Below are positions 1 to 12,274 of a DNA stretch of 64,000 nucleotides, one piece after another. The notes below the pieces were generated by a model. That model saw only the letters and a program-made list of their open reading frames with translations, was not told the DNA's origin and did not search any database. The first letter of the stretch is position 1. Each line of letters begins with the position of its first letter. The DNA is taken from assembly GCA_910589415.1 (NCBI GenBank), contig OU342636.1, positions 37,959,735 to 38,023,734 on the forward strand, given 5' to 3'. The position numbers and the translations under genes were made by a program. Source of the stretch: Malachius bipustulatus. Taxonomy: Eukaryota; Arthropoda; Insecta; Coleoptera; Melyridae.

Positions 1-30
1 GCAGAGCCAGCCAGAGTACCAGAACAAGCA

Positions 31-280
31 CAGACACGTGTTTCGCCCTACTGGAACTAACTGGTCAATCGACTGCCATTAGTGTTAGTGGTGTCTGAAA
101 CTGTAATAAACTTTGAGTGAACTCACGGTTAGTTCTTTAAAATGACCGCTAGATGTCGCTCTACTTTACACCACACAGAGATCCGTGTTACTGGCTTATT
201 TAAGACAGCCAAACTTCCATTCATCCTGCAGCATCCTCCAGATGCAGCACACTGAAGAGCCCCAGTAGGGCGAAAGCCAC
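31..280. mobile_element. Penelope-like element fragments with hammerhead-ribozyme cores in inverted orientation
   Basis: On the plus strand CTGAAGA (252-258) is followed by a GCCC/GGGC stem (259-262 with 268-271), a CAGTA loop and GAAA (272-275), which is the conserved hammerhead core layout. On the minus strand, 31-56 reads CCAGTAGGGCGAAAC followed by ACGTGTC, the GAAAC, short stem III and GUC cleavage arrangement; its CUGANGA part is degraded. Minimal type I hammerheads of this kind are known from the terminal repeats of Penelope-like retroelements in arthropods. No reverse transcriptase is visible here, so these are remnants. The plus-strand copy lacks the canonical stem III, so activity is doubtful. 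Confidence 0.5.
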
Positions 281-2569
281 AAGACTCCTAGCATTACAAA
301 AAGAAGAAGAGAACGCAGTTTATACTGTCAATCTCAATTGATAAAGTTAATCTATTAAAAAATGTTTCTGTGGAATGTGGATGCGAATACAACATTCACA
401 GCAGCAGAAAATCGTATCTGCAAGATTGTTAGGATAATACTTTGTCCCGAAATTCTTGTAAGCAAATTAATTAAATTAAATTACAATAACCTACTTTAGA
501 CTGACTTCAACTCGTAGTAAAACGAGAAAAGATTCGTACATTTCAATTGTCTTATTTCAACTTTTAATTTGTAGCCGTATGCGCACTAGACGGTTTCATG
601 GACATACAAAAGTATTCGAGTGTGTTTTAGGATTAATGTTGGGCATATCTGTCAAATGTTGTATTATAGCTGTCAATTGTCATTTTTCGATTTCTTAGAC
701 TGAATCTCACGAAAATACATTAGGCACATCTAGCATCCCCATTCTGACGGATAGTTTAAAGGACAGCTGTGACATCTCAGTATAAATTCGCGAAATTTTG
801 TTTATGTCAAATATCCAGAAACCCATGAAGAAAACTGCACTTCTTTCCCTATTTAACTGGAGTATTTTACGAAATCTCTTGTACTAAATATTAAAATTAA
901 CTCACCCTGTCTAAAAAAAAATAACACCAGGAGAAACTTCCAGGAATACAAGAAACAAGGTTGAAGTTACTGAAATGATTTCCTAGTGGCACCTGGAAAT
1001 GAGCACATCTTCTGGAACTATCGGTAAATAAAAGTCGAATTTTTAAAAACAATTTATTCCTGAAAATTAGATCTTTTTACACGTTAAAATTATAAAACTG
1101 CGACCGACCGCAGATCATAATCCCGGTGGTGATTTCTTATATAAAAATATAATATTTATATTATAAACAACCTTTGAAGACAGAAAGACTTCACCTACTT
1201 ACAAAACTACGTTATCTGTTTATTTATTTATTTACTAATTCAATACTTTTTCGTTGAAATATCATACAATAATAAATATAGTAAAGATCTATATATACAC
1301 AATATAAAAAAGACTATTCAATAATCAATCCTATAAGATCACTTATTACACAGAAATGTCAAATGCCGACGTCGTAAGTGACATGTCGCTTGTCACACAC
1401 ACACACACCGTGACATCGGCTCACATTGGATTGGTCTCTTCCGTTTTGCCCTTGGCCAGAAGTACCCAAACAGAACACCGCCGGTCAATCAAACTCGTAA
1501 TCGAACCAAATAAATTAAATTCAGCAAAATATACATTTTTAATCGTAATCAAAATCATGTTAATGGAAATCGGGATTTTGGTATCTTTTTCCGACATCTC
1601 TGGCCGTCAACGTGCTAATAAACCAACCATCTACTCGCACAGAAACTAATGTCTTTTGTCTTTTTTTTTTATTTAAAACCGCATTAAAATCAAAAATATA
1701 TTACAGGAATCAACAATGACTTACAAGAGACAATGGGCCATATTTCCTTTCCATTAAAAATTAGACTGCCGTTATTTATTTTTGGGCTATGATTTCCCAT
1801 TCACTATAAGTAATTAGAGAGTGTCGTTAGTATTTATTTTTAAATAACACTCAAAACAACAAAGAGTGATGTTTAAAAAATGCATTACACTTTGACAGTT
1901 AAAAATGTCATGTAATTTTTTAACGAAAGGGAGATAAAATGGCCCGTAATATCAAGCAGGAAATTAATTATCTGACAACAAAAAACAATGACTCATTAAG
2001 TCATTATTGATCCCCCTAACTATAAAAATACAAGGATAGAGCAATTGCAAAAATTAGTTTAAATAAAAAATGGAAATCAATTTGACTAGAACAGGAATAA
2101 GATTAAATAAAGCAGCAGTTCAAAAAATGCAACCAATTCTATTAAATAAAATAGATTCAAAATAATATTTTGATAAAATTTCAGGTTTGCCGTCAAAAGA
2201 CAGTGCCAATTTTTGCTAGCAGCTGAAATAACATCAACAAGAAGTAACAGGCCCTGAACTGGAGATTGTACTTTAACATCACCGCCGCAAGCCTATCATG
2301 ACTCATAGTTTTATACATTAATGTGCTCTTCTAAATGGTCAATGTTGAACCACTACCACTACTTGTCATCTGACAGCTCATAAATTTGACAGACAACTTG
2401 CTTTAAATCCCAACATTTTGAAAAGTGGCTCTATTTCGTCATGTAGAGAAGATTTTTCTCGATTTCTAATTATTTTTTTGCATTCATCGGTCCCTTTCAA
2501 TTCCCTCCCAATAGGGAATTGGCTGTGGTGAAAGAAGAAAAGGGGTCAAATTGTCATAATTCCAAAATT
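281..2569. other. AT-rich non-coding region, nothing recognised
   Basis: Low-complexity AT-rich sequence with a short CA run near 1396-1408. A 97-codon open frame at 1356-1649 has low-complexity composition and no recognisable domain, so I do not call it a gene. Confidence 0.5.
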
Positions 2570-4400
2570 GCAAAAAGTATTTTTATGACTAGCTAAATGC
2601 ACAAGTGAGTGAAGTTCATTAAAGAATCGAAGAAGACATAACTTTAGGTTAGGAAATTTAAATTTTCTAGGTTAGGAAAGACAATAATTGCTTCCCTTTT
2701 ACCAAACAAGGAGCTTCAAAAATGTGCAAAAGACCTTTTTTCATAACTGAAGTAACTCATACAACTCTATTGAAAAAACTATTTTGAAAGAACCTAGAGT
2801 TGCGTAAAGACAAAAAAAATTTTGGTCAAACTGGATAAATGCACAAAGGTGCAAATGCCGTGAAAGTATTGAAGAAGCCTAAGGTCGCGAGTTCGGAACT
2901 CACCGGCTCGTGTTATTTTTCGGATGCATTTTCGAATGTATGTGAAAAATAAAACAAGCGACCGAAGGTTTAAATTTAAATGGCATACTTGAGGCTGGGT
3001 GAATGAGTAAGAGCTCGAAATCCCGTGTTACCGGAGTGGAGCGACTTTGTCTTACCTACATAGTTAAGACCGATGCTCCCTCCTTTAAAAAAAAATAATA
3101 ATAATTTTAGGTTAGGAAATTTTAATTCTGATAGTTAGAAAAGACAATTTTTACAGGCAAAATAAGCTTTTTTCATCATTACCTCTATTGAAGAGGCATG
3201 ACAAAAGAACTATTTCCTCTTAGAGTTATAAAGACATGAAACAATCATAAATTGAAAATTATTGTCATCTGGATAGTATAAATGCACAAAGGTAATTTTA
3301 GGTTAGGAAATTTCAATTTTATAGGTTAGGAGCAAAAATTGCTCCCCTTCTACCCAACAACGGACTTCGTTCTATCCAACCATGAGCAAAAAGAGCTCTT
3401 TTTCATCATTGAAGTAATGGTAACTCTTTTGAAGAAGGTATGTCGAAAAAAACATTTGCTCCTAGGGTTGTGAAGACACAAATCCGCCATAAATCCAAAA
3501 TTATTTACAAGCAAAAACAAGTTTTTCGTTAAACTGGATAAATGCACAAAGGTGCGAAGGTCATAAAAGTGCTGAAGAAGCAATTCTAGGTTGAGAAATT
3601 TTCATTTCATAGGTTAAAAACGACAATTGTCCTTTTATGGTTAAAATAGGCTTTTTTCATCAGTAACTCTATTGAAGAAGAATGTCAAAAATACTACTTT
3701 ATCCTCCTAGAACTGTTGTAAGGACAAATCCGTCATAATTCCAAATTATCGCTAAAAAAAAAAATAGTCAAAGTGGCTAAACACACAAAGGTGCAAAGGC
3801 CATGAAAGTATTGAGGGAGAATTTTAGGTTAGGAAATTTTAATTCTATAGGTTAAAAACGACAGCTGCTCTCTTTCTACCCAGCCATTTATGGCAAAAAG
3901 GGCGTTATTCATTAATGAAGTAATGGAAACTCTATCGAAACAAGCTATAGCAAAAGAACAATCTTCTCTTAGAGCTGTAAAGACACAAATCCAAGAAGTT
4001 AAGAGTCTGCTGGTTGAAAAATGAGGCCAATATCTCTCATTATTTTCTTTCAAAATTACAATTCTACTGGCACCTAAAGATAGGGATGCAAGAAGATTTT
4101 TGATGGGAAATTTTATGACACAGGCTTATTTCAAAAATTTTCTCAAGTCTGCACACACTGGCCAGCCAGTGATATGTCGTATGTCGATCGCGCATTTTTT
4201 CATAAATGACAGCTGTCACTGACCATTTAGAAGAGCCCTAGTCAGGTTCTTGATGACAGGCACAGCCGATGTCACCTGTCAAATTGTCATAACACCGATT
4301 AAAAATAATTTTAGGTTAGGAAATATCAATTAAATACCTTAATAAGAAAGACAATTGCTCCCCTTTCTACCTCTTAAACGATTATCACTGTAACTCAATA
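2570..4400. repeat. Degenerate ~240 bp tandem repeat array
   Basis: Units contain two landmarks: a TTTAGGTTAGGAAATTT segment (near 2643, 3107, 3297, 3583, 3823 and 4310) and a TAAATGCACAAAGGTG segment (near 2596, 2836, 3279, 3538 and 3777). Spacing between landmarks is about 240-260 bp. A SINE interrupts the array at about 2880-3092. A single related piece occurs at 15940-15995. The short open frames inside it look incidental. Confidence 0.75.
2880..3092 (+). mobile_element. 5'-truncated tRNA-derived SINE
   Basis: It starts with a degraded B-box (GAGTTCGGAACTC) and ends with a GGAGTGGAGCGAC / CTTACCTACATAGTTAAGACCGA tail and an A-rich end. The same tail closes the more complete SINE at 13970-14205 on the other strand. 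It sits inside the ~240 bp array, so it inserted after the array formed. Confidence 0.6.
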
Positions 4401-4967
4401 ACGTTCCGTTCTTTCGTCTCTTTTTAGCTTACCTTACTACTAATTAACAATGCCCAACTCAGGCCTAACCGTAACTCAAAAGCTAATTCATAAATAAACA
4501 TCTCTTCCAATCGATAATAATCATTATTCACACCAACCAAAAACTATTAAACACCCTCAACTTACTTTTCCTATCAAAAAGTTAGACCTGAGTCGGTTAG
4601 TCACTTCTACAACCGACATTTACATTAACCTGACAAACCTAACTAAACTCTGACCAAAATTTAAACCTTCAAATAAATCATCTTCGAAGAATAGCTCGAA
4701 AACTACGTACGTTAATAATAAGACTATAAACACAGGAGTCGCTCTCACTCTCTCAAACACGAGTCCAACAAAAATAACACTAGAAAGTAACAAACAATTA
4801 TTGAGGTTAGGTTACAGTTAGTTACCGTTAAGCGTTAAACTTTGATGAGCCCGTGACGGGCTGTCTGCGCACGTAAAGACCGACAGGAGATCTGACGAAA
4901 AATGGTCAAAGGACCGGGCACCATTAACGACGGGTCTTATCTAAAAGGGAGGGCGCCGAAGCGAGGG

Positions 4968-7900
4968 CTAGTCCGGCAGTATGGTGACGACCTCGTTGGA
5001 CGCCGGCAACACCACCGTGCTGACCTGGTTGGATTCCTCCTCGCTGCTGCCGGTTACCTGAAGGTGCTGCGGTACTTGTATCTGGAGGGGGATCTGCAGC
5101 TGAGAGTTCGGCACCTGTGACAGAAAAGTGATTAGAAAATTTCCAACATTCAAAAATCAAAATCGGTACCTGTATCGTCACGGTGCTCTCCTTGCCTTGC
5201 TGTTGCTGCTGCTGCTGCCTCTCGGCCATCTCCTTGGCCCGTCTCGTGACGTGCGACCTCGCGTGTTTCCTCAAATGGTCTTTCCTGTAAAATCCCTTGC
5301 CGCACTCGGTGCAGATTTCTGTCTTCTCGCCCGAGTGGATGACAAAGTGCAGGTTGAGGTGCTCCTTGCGCTTGAAGCCCTTCATGCACACCGAGCAGAC
5401 GAAAGGCCGTTCCGGATTGTGGCCCAGCTTGTGACGTTCCAGGTGCTCCTTACGTTTCAGCCCGGCGCCGCAGATGTCGCAGATGAACCGCCGCTCGATC
5501 TTGTGACCGACGAGGTGCTGCTCCAGGAGCTCCTTCTCCGGGTAGGCCATGTGGCATTCCGGACAGCAGAACAGGATCGTGCCGTCGAGAGCGGTGGCGA
5601 TGTGAACCTGACCGGGCTTGGGTTTCTTGGGTTTCGGAGGCTTCTTCTTGTACTTCTTCCTCTTCTTTCCGGCACCCGTGGGATCGTCGACGCTCTCCTC
5701 GCCCTCGAGGTCGTTCATGATCAGCGACTCGTCGCCCTCCTGGCCCCCGCTCAGGACTCCCTCTATGGTCACGCCGCTTTCCTGCTCGCTGCCGCTGCCG
5801 TTCCCTCGGGACACCTCGCGCTTGACGTCGGGCGTGTTGAACTTGAGAAACTGCTGGAGGCCCAGCGGGAAAGTCGGGATCTTCTGCAGATACTCTTGCA
5901 CCTAAAATCGTCAAGTAGGTTAAGAATAATGAAGGTATTCTGCAGGAATGTTTTAGAAGATTCCCGATGTGGTTTTCATGTGAGGCCCGAGAATGGATGT
6001 AGAATGTTCTAGAATGTTTAAGAACATCTGAGAATGTTCCAGAATAAAACATGGTTGAGAAGGCTCTAGAAGGTTTTAAAATGTTTGAGAAGTCTCTAGA
6101 AGGTTTTAAAATGTTTGATAAGTCTCTAGAAGGTTTTAAAATGTTTGAGAATGTTCTAGAAAGATTTAGAATATTTGAAAGTGTTCTAGGAAGATCTAGA
6201 ATGTTTCAAAAATGTTCAAGAACGTTTTAGAATGTTATAAATATTTTGAAATTTTGAAAACCGTTTCAAATTAATCTACAATATCATGGAATGTTCTAGA
6301 AATGATAAAAGAATGCTCTAGAATAGTTGAAAATTTTCCGGAATGTACCAGAATAAACAATGGTTGAAAATGCTCTAGAAGGTTTTAAAATGTTTGAGTG
6401 TGTTCGAGAATGTTCCAGAAAGATCTAGGAAGTTCCAAAAATGTTCGAGAACGTTTTAGAATGTTATAAAATATTTTATAAATGTCGAAAAACTTTTTAG
6501 ATTGTTTCAAAATATTATGGAATGTTCTAGAAGTGTTAAAAAATGCTTTAGAATACTTAAAAATGTTCTAGAATGCTCAATTAGAGAATGTTGTAGAATG
6601 TACCAAATTAAAATATGGTTGAAATGCTCTAGAAGGTTTTATAATGTTTGAATTTATTGGAGAATGTTCTAGAAAGATCTAAAATGTTTCAGAAATGTTC
6701 AAGAACGTTTTAGAATGTTATAAATATTTTGAAATTTTGAAAATCGTTTCAGATTAATCTATAATATTATGGAATGTTCTAAAAATGATAAAATAATGCT
6801 CTAGAAGGTTTTAAAATATTCGAGCGTGTTCGAGAATGTTCCAGAAAGATCTAGGATGTTTCAAAAATGTTCGAGAACGTTTTAGGATGTTATAAAATAT
6901 TTTTAAATGTCGAAAATCGTTTTAGATTGTTTCATAATAATATGGAATGTTCTAGAAATGATCAAATAATGTTCTAGAATAGTTGAAATTGTATAGAATG
7001 TTCGATTATAGAATGTTCTAGAATGAATCAGAATAAACCATGGTTGAAAATGCTCTAGATGGTTTCAAAATGTTTGAATGTGTTCTACAATGTTCCAGAA
7101 AGATCTATTATGTTTCAAAAATGTTCGAGAACGTTTTATAATGTTATAAAATATTTTTGAATGTCGATAAACGTTTTAGATTGTTTCATAATATTATGGA
7201 ATGATCTAGAAACGTGAAATAATGCTCTAGAATACTTGAAAATATTCTAGAATGCTCAATTAGAGAATGTTATAGAATGTATCAAATTAAAATATGGTTG
7301 AAATGCTCTAGAATGTTTCAAAAAATGTTCAAGAACGTTTCAAAATGTTTTGAAATTATTAAAAACCTCTTACATTGTTCCATATTATTATAGAAAAAAA
7401 GCTCTAGAATAATTGAAAACGTTCCAGAATATTCGAGAATGTGTCTACAGTCAGTTTTATGACTTATAAGTGTTTCTATTAAAAGGCTGGACGGAAATTT
7501 GAGCGGAACTTCCCATCAAAAAGTAGAAAAACCCCGCCACCCACCTGCGCATTCTGGAGATACTGCGCCGGAATGGCGGCGGTGATGGTGGCTTGCTGGT
7601 CTTGCCCGCCCTGCTGGCCGTCGTCTTCCTTGTTCATCTCGGTCTTGATCATGGCCACCGGGATGGGCTGGTGCCCGTCCTTGTTCTTGTTGTCCTCGGC
7701 GGCCTGGATCAGGTGGATGTCCTGTGGCTGGAGAGCCGTGACGACGGTGACGCCCTCCGGGAGGCCACTGTTTTGACCGCCGTCGACCTGTCGAATCGTC
7801 GCTTTAGTTATCGATCGGTTTGATTCACTGAAGATGAAGGGTTGCTTCTCGATTTTACGATTTTTGTTTTTGACAAAAACACCCCGGTCCGTGTGTATTG

Positions 7901-9114
7901 AGATGTTTTAGCATGAACAAGACTGAACAGACTATAGTCATGTAAAAGCCAGCTAAGCTTTTTGCATACTATAATAGTAAAAAACAAATAATACGAATAT
8001 GATAATATAAATAAATATAGAAAAGCATGCATGACAAATATAATGAAATGGAATAAACAAACTTAATCCATTAAAAAAAATTAAAACAAATAAAATAATC
8101 TCGTATTTTTCAAAATTTATCATTATGACTTATTTTGGGTAGGGTAGGTACTAAAAGATTGATGTTTTGTACTTAAGCTCACCCTTATTGTCTGATTTAA
8201 ATCGCCCATACTGCCTTGAACACCATAGTTGTACGTGGGAAGCTGTTGAATAGAAAGAACAAAAATAAAACTTCATGAAAAAAAAATAAAAAAAAACAAA
8301 ATTCCAATTCCCGCAGAGCCTGCTGGCTTTTACTCAGCCCATATAGTTCAACAAAAAACCACTTACTACTCTTTCTATGTTATTTTTTACAGCTACAAAA
8401 TTAATAATTAACACTACGACTATTGAGAATTAATAAAAGAAGCAACACTAACTACTACTAACCGTCCAAGACTATTCAATAATAATTACATAATAACGAT
8501 GAATAAACTTACCACGGATATCCCCTCCTGGTTCGGATTATAGGCTACTGTAAGAACTGTTGGCCCTCCTGCCATATTGAAAGACTGGAGAGGAATCTGT
8601 AACAAGAACAAGCAATCATTATTCCATCGCACTACTAAATTCTCAAAGGTGGAAGAAGTCGTGTTTCATCCATAATGTAATAATAATAATAAAGAGTGTT
8701 GGTGCAAGCGTGGTGCCCTGAGGAACACCACCTTTTTCGCCCCCTGACTTTTTCCACAGGAAAATGTTTCGCCCTAAAATGACAAAATTGGGTATGATCA
8801 AAATAAAGACTCACCTGAATCTGCACGGTTTGAGCCGGTTCGCCAGGCTTCCCGGGCACCGTGATCGGCAGGCTTATCATGGTGGTCTGGTCCTGCCCGC
8901 CGCCCACCTGCAGTTGATGCTGTCCGGTGGCTTGCTGAAGCTGACTGCCGTCCAAGGGGCGGATATAGTGGATGCCGTTCTCGCCACCCTGCAGCACGCC
9001 GAGCACTTGCCCACCGGCTGTCGCCACTTGTTGGGTCAGCTTGCCGCCGGTGAAGCCGGTGGCCACGGGCAGAGCCGTGGACAGAGGTACACCCAGAGAA
9101 AAAGGAAAGTTCAT
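4968..9114 (-). CDS. C2H2 zinc-finger transcription factor (four fingers, Gln-rich regions)
   Basis: Six exons read on the minus strand: 8815-9114, 8513-8596, 8183-8242, 7545-7787, 5170-5901 and 4968-5114. All junctions are GT/AG and phase 0, giving 521 aa. The N-terminal half is rich in Gln, Gly, Thr and Pro (transactivation-like). The fifth exon holds an acidic and Lys/Pro-rich linker, then four C2H2 fingers: CPEC..HLVGH, CDIC..HKLGH, CSVC..HFVIH and CTEC..HARSH. Fingers 2-4 share an RKEHL/RKDHL recognition helix. A polyQ run follows, then a short Q/V-rich C-terminus ending VVTILPD. The expected location is the nucleus, as a DNA-binding protein. The start at 9114 is the first ATG after an in-frame stop, but an upstream exon may extend it (see 22891-22945). 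The exact orthologue is not recognised. Confidence 0.88.
5935..7445. repeat. Intronic array of GAATGTTCTAGAA-type repeats (HSE-like)
   Basis: About 1.5 kb of the zinc-finger intron is built from variants of GAATGTTCTAGAA / GAATGTTCCAGAA. Perfect matches to the trimeric heat-shock element pattern nGAAnnTTCnnGAAn occur, for example, at 6002-6014 and 6032-6044, and near 6146, 6286, 6407, 6518, 6660, 6833, 6947 and 7010. A longer unit marked by ATGGTTGAAAATGCTCTAGAAGG recurs at about 6050, 6360, 6613, 7037 and 7280, so the array has higher-order structure. A related array lies at 63003-63580. Confidence 0.8.
8675..8765 (-). mobile_element. Fragment of a non-LTR retrotransposon reverse transcriptase
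   Basis: Translation of the minus strand gives KSGGEKGGVPQGTTLAPTLF, which fits the conserved RT block G-V-P-Q-G-x-x-L-x-P-x-L-F of non-LTR elements. Only about 25-30 codons are recognisable. It lies in the intron 50 bp downstream of the 8815-9114 zinc-finger exon. It is a dead remnant. Confidence 0.6.
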
Positions 9115-9131
9115 CTTCTCGATCGTTGCTT

Positions 9132-9612
9132 CTTATAGCTGCTGAAAGATATTTATGATATTAGAGCTTTTTTTTCAATTGGCAGTAATTTTAGATTAAT
9201 GTATAAACTGTCAAAGTGACAATTAAGTTACCTAACCTCAATTTGGATTACTAAACAAGCTGTCGATCTCTAGTGATAGTTTTGTCAAATCAAACAAGGT
9301 TGTCTCAAACATAAACATACCTACTCCTGTGCATTATTTCCATCAAATATTTTTAGGTAAAAATTGTGGTACTTACAATATTTATGACATTCATCACTGC
9401 CACTGGCTTCAGTCAAAGGACTAGAAAGAGAGAGATGAAAAATGGAAATCAAGCCCAAAGGAATATTATTCAAGGAAACTTTTTGGGATGTTCTAGGTGT
9501 CAAACAATGCCAATTTCCAACCATAGAGTAAGAACAACCGCCATTGTTTCAAAAGTGCCAAGGATAGGGGATTCAAAATGGCGGTCTTCATCGCGTTTAC
9601 CAACACATCCTT
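9132..9612. other. Intronic or upstream AT-rich sequence
   Basis: It holds the candidate 3' splice site of the zinc-finger gene (AG at about 9132-9133 or 9142-9143 on the minus strand). Nothing else is recognised; short open frames overlap on both strands without domain content. Confidence 0.4.
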
Positions 9613-10035
9613 CCGGATGTTCTATTTTCTAAGTACGCGTATGTAGGGTACCTGTATTACCGACACTAACGTTAGTAAGCGTAAGTGTCGGTAATGCAGA
9701 TTCCCTATAAAAAATTTCTATCTATTACGCTTTTCTGAGGAACATTAAATTCGTAATTTTGTTATTTTTATACTTTTTTGGTTAATAGAGATTAGAGTGC
9801 CGCTAACGTCACCGGTTCCTTCTTCTTTTGTGTACAAAATAGCCATAATATAGTAATTTTCCTTGCGTGAAGACGTGACAGCAATCAGGTAAATAATGAA
9901 AACAAATTTCACAGATGGCTAATTAACTTTTATAGCACCGACTGCCGGTACCGGTGGTTCTCGGTTGATTGGTTCCTCTCCCAAGGCTCCTTGTGAAAAT
10001 AATTGAAATCGAGCGGTTCACGAGCGGCTTTGATA
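9613..10035 (+). repeat. Dispersed ~0.4 kb repeat with palindromic head, copy 1
   Basis: It is nearly collinear with 47243-47638. Both start CGGATGTTCT.TTTTCTAAGTA, carry the GTACCTGTATTACCGACACTAACG palindrome, share a TGCCGGTACCGGTGGTTCTC block, and end near GGTTCACGAGCGGCTT. The first ~95 bp form a near-palindrome (about 9644-9707). Probably a non-autonomous mobile element; no coding capacity. Confidence 0.75.
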
Positions 10036-10574
10036 TCGCGATTCTGTATCACTGAACGGATATTTTCATATCCACCCACGTGCAGGAATGTTTAAATTGA
10101 CAAATAAAATTAAGAGTAGTATTACCGACATGTACCCGGGGACATTGGCATTGCCATTTGTCGGTCTAATAAGCCTACCATGTTCATTCATTATGAGAAA
10201 ACTATTGAATGTTGAAGGAAAAAAAAAGAAAAACGCCGAGAGAATTCTATTTTGACATAAGTCAAAGAACAAGCTAGAAATTTAATAATTTAGAATTCTG
10301 GTTTCGATTTATCAGAAAAATGTACTGGCCTAGCTGAAGAGCTACCAGAGATGCACATTTTTACACTTCGGTGATGATAACATGGTGAAGTGGTGAAGAA
10401 TCCACTTGTTGACTCACTAGGTACATTCTTCACTAATGGGTCAATGACCTACATAGACCTAGATTCTTTCAACACCGGGCACCAGCACCAGCGCCACAAA
10501 AGCTTTCAATTGTAGGAAGTACCAGTAAAAAAATACCAGAACCACAACCTACTTTAAAACTGCTACAAGATACA

Positions 10575-10985
10575 GGGTGTTTGGTAACTGGAGTAACTGG
10601 GCAGCCAAAAACGAACGACATGTATTGTGTGTATAAAATCATATTTTAAGCATAAACGAGAGAATAACTCTTTTCAAGATGAGGCCTCGTTTAGAAAATA
10701 TTTCCAAAATTGTTGTTTAGTTACAGACGAATAAAACATTTTTTTATTGCGGCCTTAGTTTTACATTTTTGGAGATATTTCCTAAACGAGGCCTGGATCT
10801 TGAAAAAAGTGTTATTCTCTCTTTTATGCTTAAAATACGATTTTATACATGGCGTTTAATTTTGACTGGCCAGTTACTGAAAAAAAAAAATTAGTAGCCT
10901 TAGTTTCACATTTTTTGTCAATATTTTCTAAACGAGGCCTGATCTGGAAAAAAGTTATTCTCTCTTTTATGAAAAATAGTAATTA
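10575..10985. repeat. Fold-back (inverted repeat) element with an extra half copy
   Basis: The left arm (about 10575-10700) contains AGCATAAACGAGAGAATAAC and GAGGCCTCGTTTAGAAAATA. The right arm (about 10770-10880) contains their reverse complements. A third partial copy follows at about 10895-10975. The left end carries ACAGGGTG, a common terminus of arthropod inverted-repeat elements. Confidence 0.65.
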
Positions 10986-12274
10986 TTGTGTATCAAGAGT
11001 GGAATAAAAATTTTGTCTTCATTTGCAAACTGTCAACTGCGGTCAATTATAGAAATACAAATAATACTCCAGCCAACTGCGGCCCAGGTGGCAGCGAACT
11101 AAAATGAAAATAAACGGTCTGGAATGAATCTGTTGGCCCGCTAACGAGGTGCGCAGTCGCACCACCAACTGGGCTGCAATTATTATTACCTTCATTCGCA
11201 GCGGGCGATTACATCTTAACGAAAAATCGAGTTTCTAATGTAACGCGTTATCGAGTTTATTATTATTTCGTCAGGGGCTCACTTGTAACGCACGCCAAAC
11301 ATTGCGAATTAATTTTTTTTTTTAATTTGGCAGAGTTGCTGGAAGAGTCCCTAGAAACAGCTAAACCACGAACTGTTAGCGTTGCCAATTTAGGGACTTC
11401 CCCCATATTTTTGGAAAATTATCAGATACCTATACATTTTGTATTCAAATCGTACATTTAGGATGATTTTATTTCATTTGTATATACAGGATCTCCTAAA
11501 TAATACGAAAAATGTGTGCCCGAAAATGCACCGTTTTTGAGTTACGATTAGTGTCAAAAAAAGATAGTAAGCAATTATTTATTACACCTTTTCTATGTAG
11601 AAAATATTGGCTATTAAAAATTCGCTTTTAAAATGTCAATTTTTCCCAGTGCAGTAGAATTTAGAGACAAAAAAAAAAACAACTCGACCCCAAAATGTCC
11701 GTTAATGGCGTATGAAAAAAATACTTGCACGGTGGGTTCGACTTGCGCCATAGGATGCACCCCAGGCAGCCAAAACGCGTGCGTACAACTAAGTGCAGTG
11801 CTTTGCGGTGTGCGTGAGAGCAGGTGATGGTCTTTCGCATTGTTAGACAAGATATTATAACGAAAGAACACTGGTGAAGTATTCTGGATCTGGATTTGTT
11901 GTTGTTTTGTTTACTTTCTCGACAATTATTTACTAAGCCAATTCGCGATACTTATAGTGACATGGCAGGAATTACATATTGCCACGCCAGAGTATGTAAC
12001 TCACATTCTACTATATACCAGAATGGTTCCGCATTCTGCGTATGTTGGAGAATGGCTTGTGACTGGAGCTGCGCCAGCGAAGCTCCCAGATGACTTCGAT
12101 GGCGCCTCAGAGAACTCTATAAGCTCGCGCGCCGACGGGGTACGTTGTACCTGATTGGAAAGTGCCCTAAAGTAAAGAATAAGGAGTGAAATGATTGTGA
12201 CAAGTGAAGTGAAAGAGTATAGTTGTTGAACTCCTGCATGACTTTTGGTGTCTTTTTCGTCCCTCGTATTTTGT
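10986..12274. other. Non-coding region, no gene recognised
   Basis: AT-rich with short unlinked open frames on both strands around 11614-12369. None has a domain or supporting splice structure. Confidence 0.4.

Noticed and set aside
2640..4320. TTAGGTTAGG motifs as insect telomere repeat
   Set aside because: Only two adjacent TTAGG copies per ~240 bp unit; this is part of a longer repeat, not a telomeric tract.
5128..6012. 294-codon plus-strand open frame
   Set aside because: Antisense shadow of the GC-rich zinc-finger exon; its translation is low-complexity Leu/Ala/Val with no domain.
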